Of a stretch of DNA of 6,689 nt, positions 6,621 through 6,689 are shown in pieces. Location: positions 1-6,689 of the forward strand of contig CAMQSH010000107.1 of NCBI GenBank assembly GCA_947036575.1, read 5' to 3'. The notes beneath the pieces were generated by a model. It was not told where the DNA came from and made no database searches. It saw only the letters and a list, made by a program, of their open reading frames with translations. Both the position numbers and the translations under genes were made by a program. The DNA comes from an uncultured Brevinema sp. (GTDB taxonomy: Bacteria > Spirochaetota > Brevinematia > Brevinematales > Brevinemataceae). Each line of letters opens with the position of its first letter. The stretch's first letter is position 1.

Positions 6621-6668
6621 CTAAGTCTTTACTGTAACGGATCCTGTATCGAAGAATTGGCTTGACAT
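6621..6668 (-). CDS. Upstream ORF 1 in the leader (15 codons)
   Basis: An ATG at 6668-6666 opens a 15-codon frame ending in TAG at 6623-6621. The peptide would be MSSQFFDTGSVTVKT. The context is AAATGT, with A at -2 and T at +4, so initiation may be inefficient. It is more likely to be a translational modulator of the downstream polyprotein than a functional peptide, and it may be chance. Confidence 0.25.
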   Translation of the reverse strand: MSSQFFDTGSVTVKT

Positions 6669-6689
6669 TTACTGCTGGTCTAATCCCGG

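Larger units (their letters stand above)
1..6689 (-). mobile_element. BEL/Pao-class LTR retrotransposon, incomplete at both window edges
   Basis: The whole window can be read as one LTR retrotransposon on the minus strand. Seen: a leader, a 1985-codon Gag-Pol ORF, a short 3' untranslated region, a polypurine tract followed by TG, and an AT-rich LTR-like stretch reaching the left edge. The order protease, RT, RNase H, integrase in one ORF, with DUF1759-, DUF1758- and DUF5641-like domains, is the signature of BEL/Pao rather than Ty3/gypsy or Ty1/copia. No second LTR copy is recognisable on the right, so the 5' LTR and probably most of the primer-binding site lie beyond 6689, and the 3' LTR may continue left of position 1. 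Target-site duplications therefore cannot be examined. No env-like ORF exists. The class call is very secure; the exact boundaries are not known. Confidence 0.93.
6458..6689 (-). other. 5' untranslated leader of the element
   Basis: 232 bases lie between the right edge and the Gag-Pol ATG. On the minus strand the leader carries two short upstream ORFs and several GGACG/ACGGA-like repeats. In retroelements this region normally holds the primer-binding site next to the 5' LTR and the RNA packaging signal. No clear complete primer-binding site is seen. The last bases on the given strand, TCCCGG (6684-6689), occur near the 3' end of some tRNAs (for example Gly and Glu types) and might be the inner edge of one cut by the window end; this is weak. 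Confidence 0.6.

Noticed and set aside
6639..6650. F-D-T-G-S in the upstream 15-codon ORF, resembling the aspartic protease motif that the main protease lacks
   Set aside because: A 15-residue peptide cannot form a protease and the match is only a few residues; most likely coincidence.
1..6689. CRISPR array, tRNA or rRNA genes, bacterial operons or a defence system
   Set aside because: No regularly spaced repeats, cloverleaf-like sequences or prokaryotic gene organisation were seen; all coding content is explained by the retrotransposon.

Overview
The window is almost entirely one retrotransposon of the BEL/Pao (Semotivirus) class of LTR elements, read on the minus strand. It suggests an animal genome, because BEL/Pao elements are metazoan. 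The style of the polyprotein (long charged coiled-coil Gag N-terminus, DTQSD protease motif, single uninterrupted Gag-Pol ORF) resembles elements I associate with teleost fish. That host call is inference: no recognisable host gene or flanking host DNA is visible. There are no bacterial features such as ribosome binding sites, operons or CRISPR.

Layout in the element's own direction (right to left on the given strand): (1) 6689-6458, an untranslated leader with two short upstream ORFs. The 5' LTR is not seen and should lie just beyond the right edge; the last few bases could be the inner end of a primer-binding site. (2) 6457-500, one intact 1985-codon ORF encoding Gag (coiled coil, DUF1759-type capsid-like region, zinc knuckles), an aspartic protease (DUF1758-like), reverse transcriptase (YVDD), RNase H, integrase (HHCC zinc domain, D-D-E core) and a DUF5641-type C-terminal domain. 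(3) 499-327, a short 3' untranslated stretch with degenerate direct repeats. (4) 326-319, a purine-rich tract on the minus strand, immediately followed by TG. (5) 318-1, the start of an AT-rich 3' LTR that runs to the left edge. Apart from the Gly-to-Gln protease motif, all catalytic residues I looked for are present and there is no stop or frameshift, so the copy looks young and possibly autonomous. No env gene is present.

The parts would work together as a standard retrotransposition cycle. LTR-driven RNA is translated into one polyprotein, Gag assembles particles, the protease processes the polyprotein, RT/RNase H copies RNA to DNA using a tRNA primer and the polypurine tract, and integrase inserts the DNA. 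The less ordinary points are the DTQ protease motif, an octamer plus Sox-like motif pair in the LTR, the two leader uORFs, and a wide integrase D-E spacing. I do not see an unrelated novel system hidden in the window.
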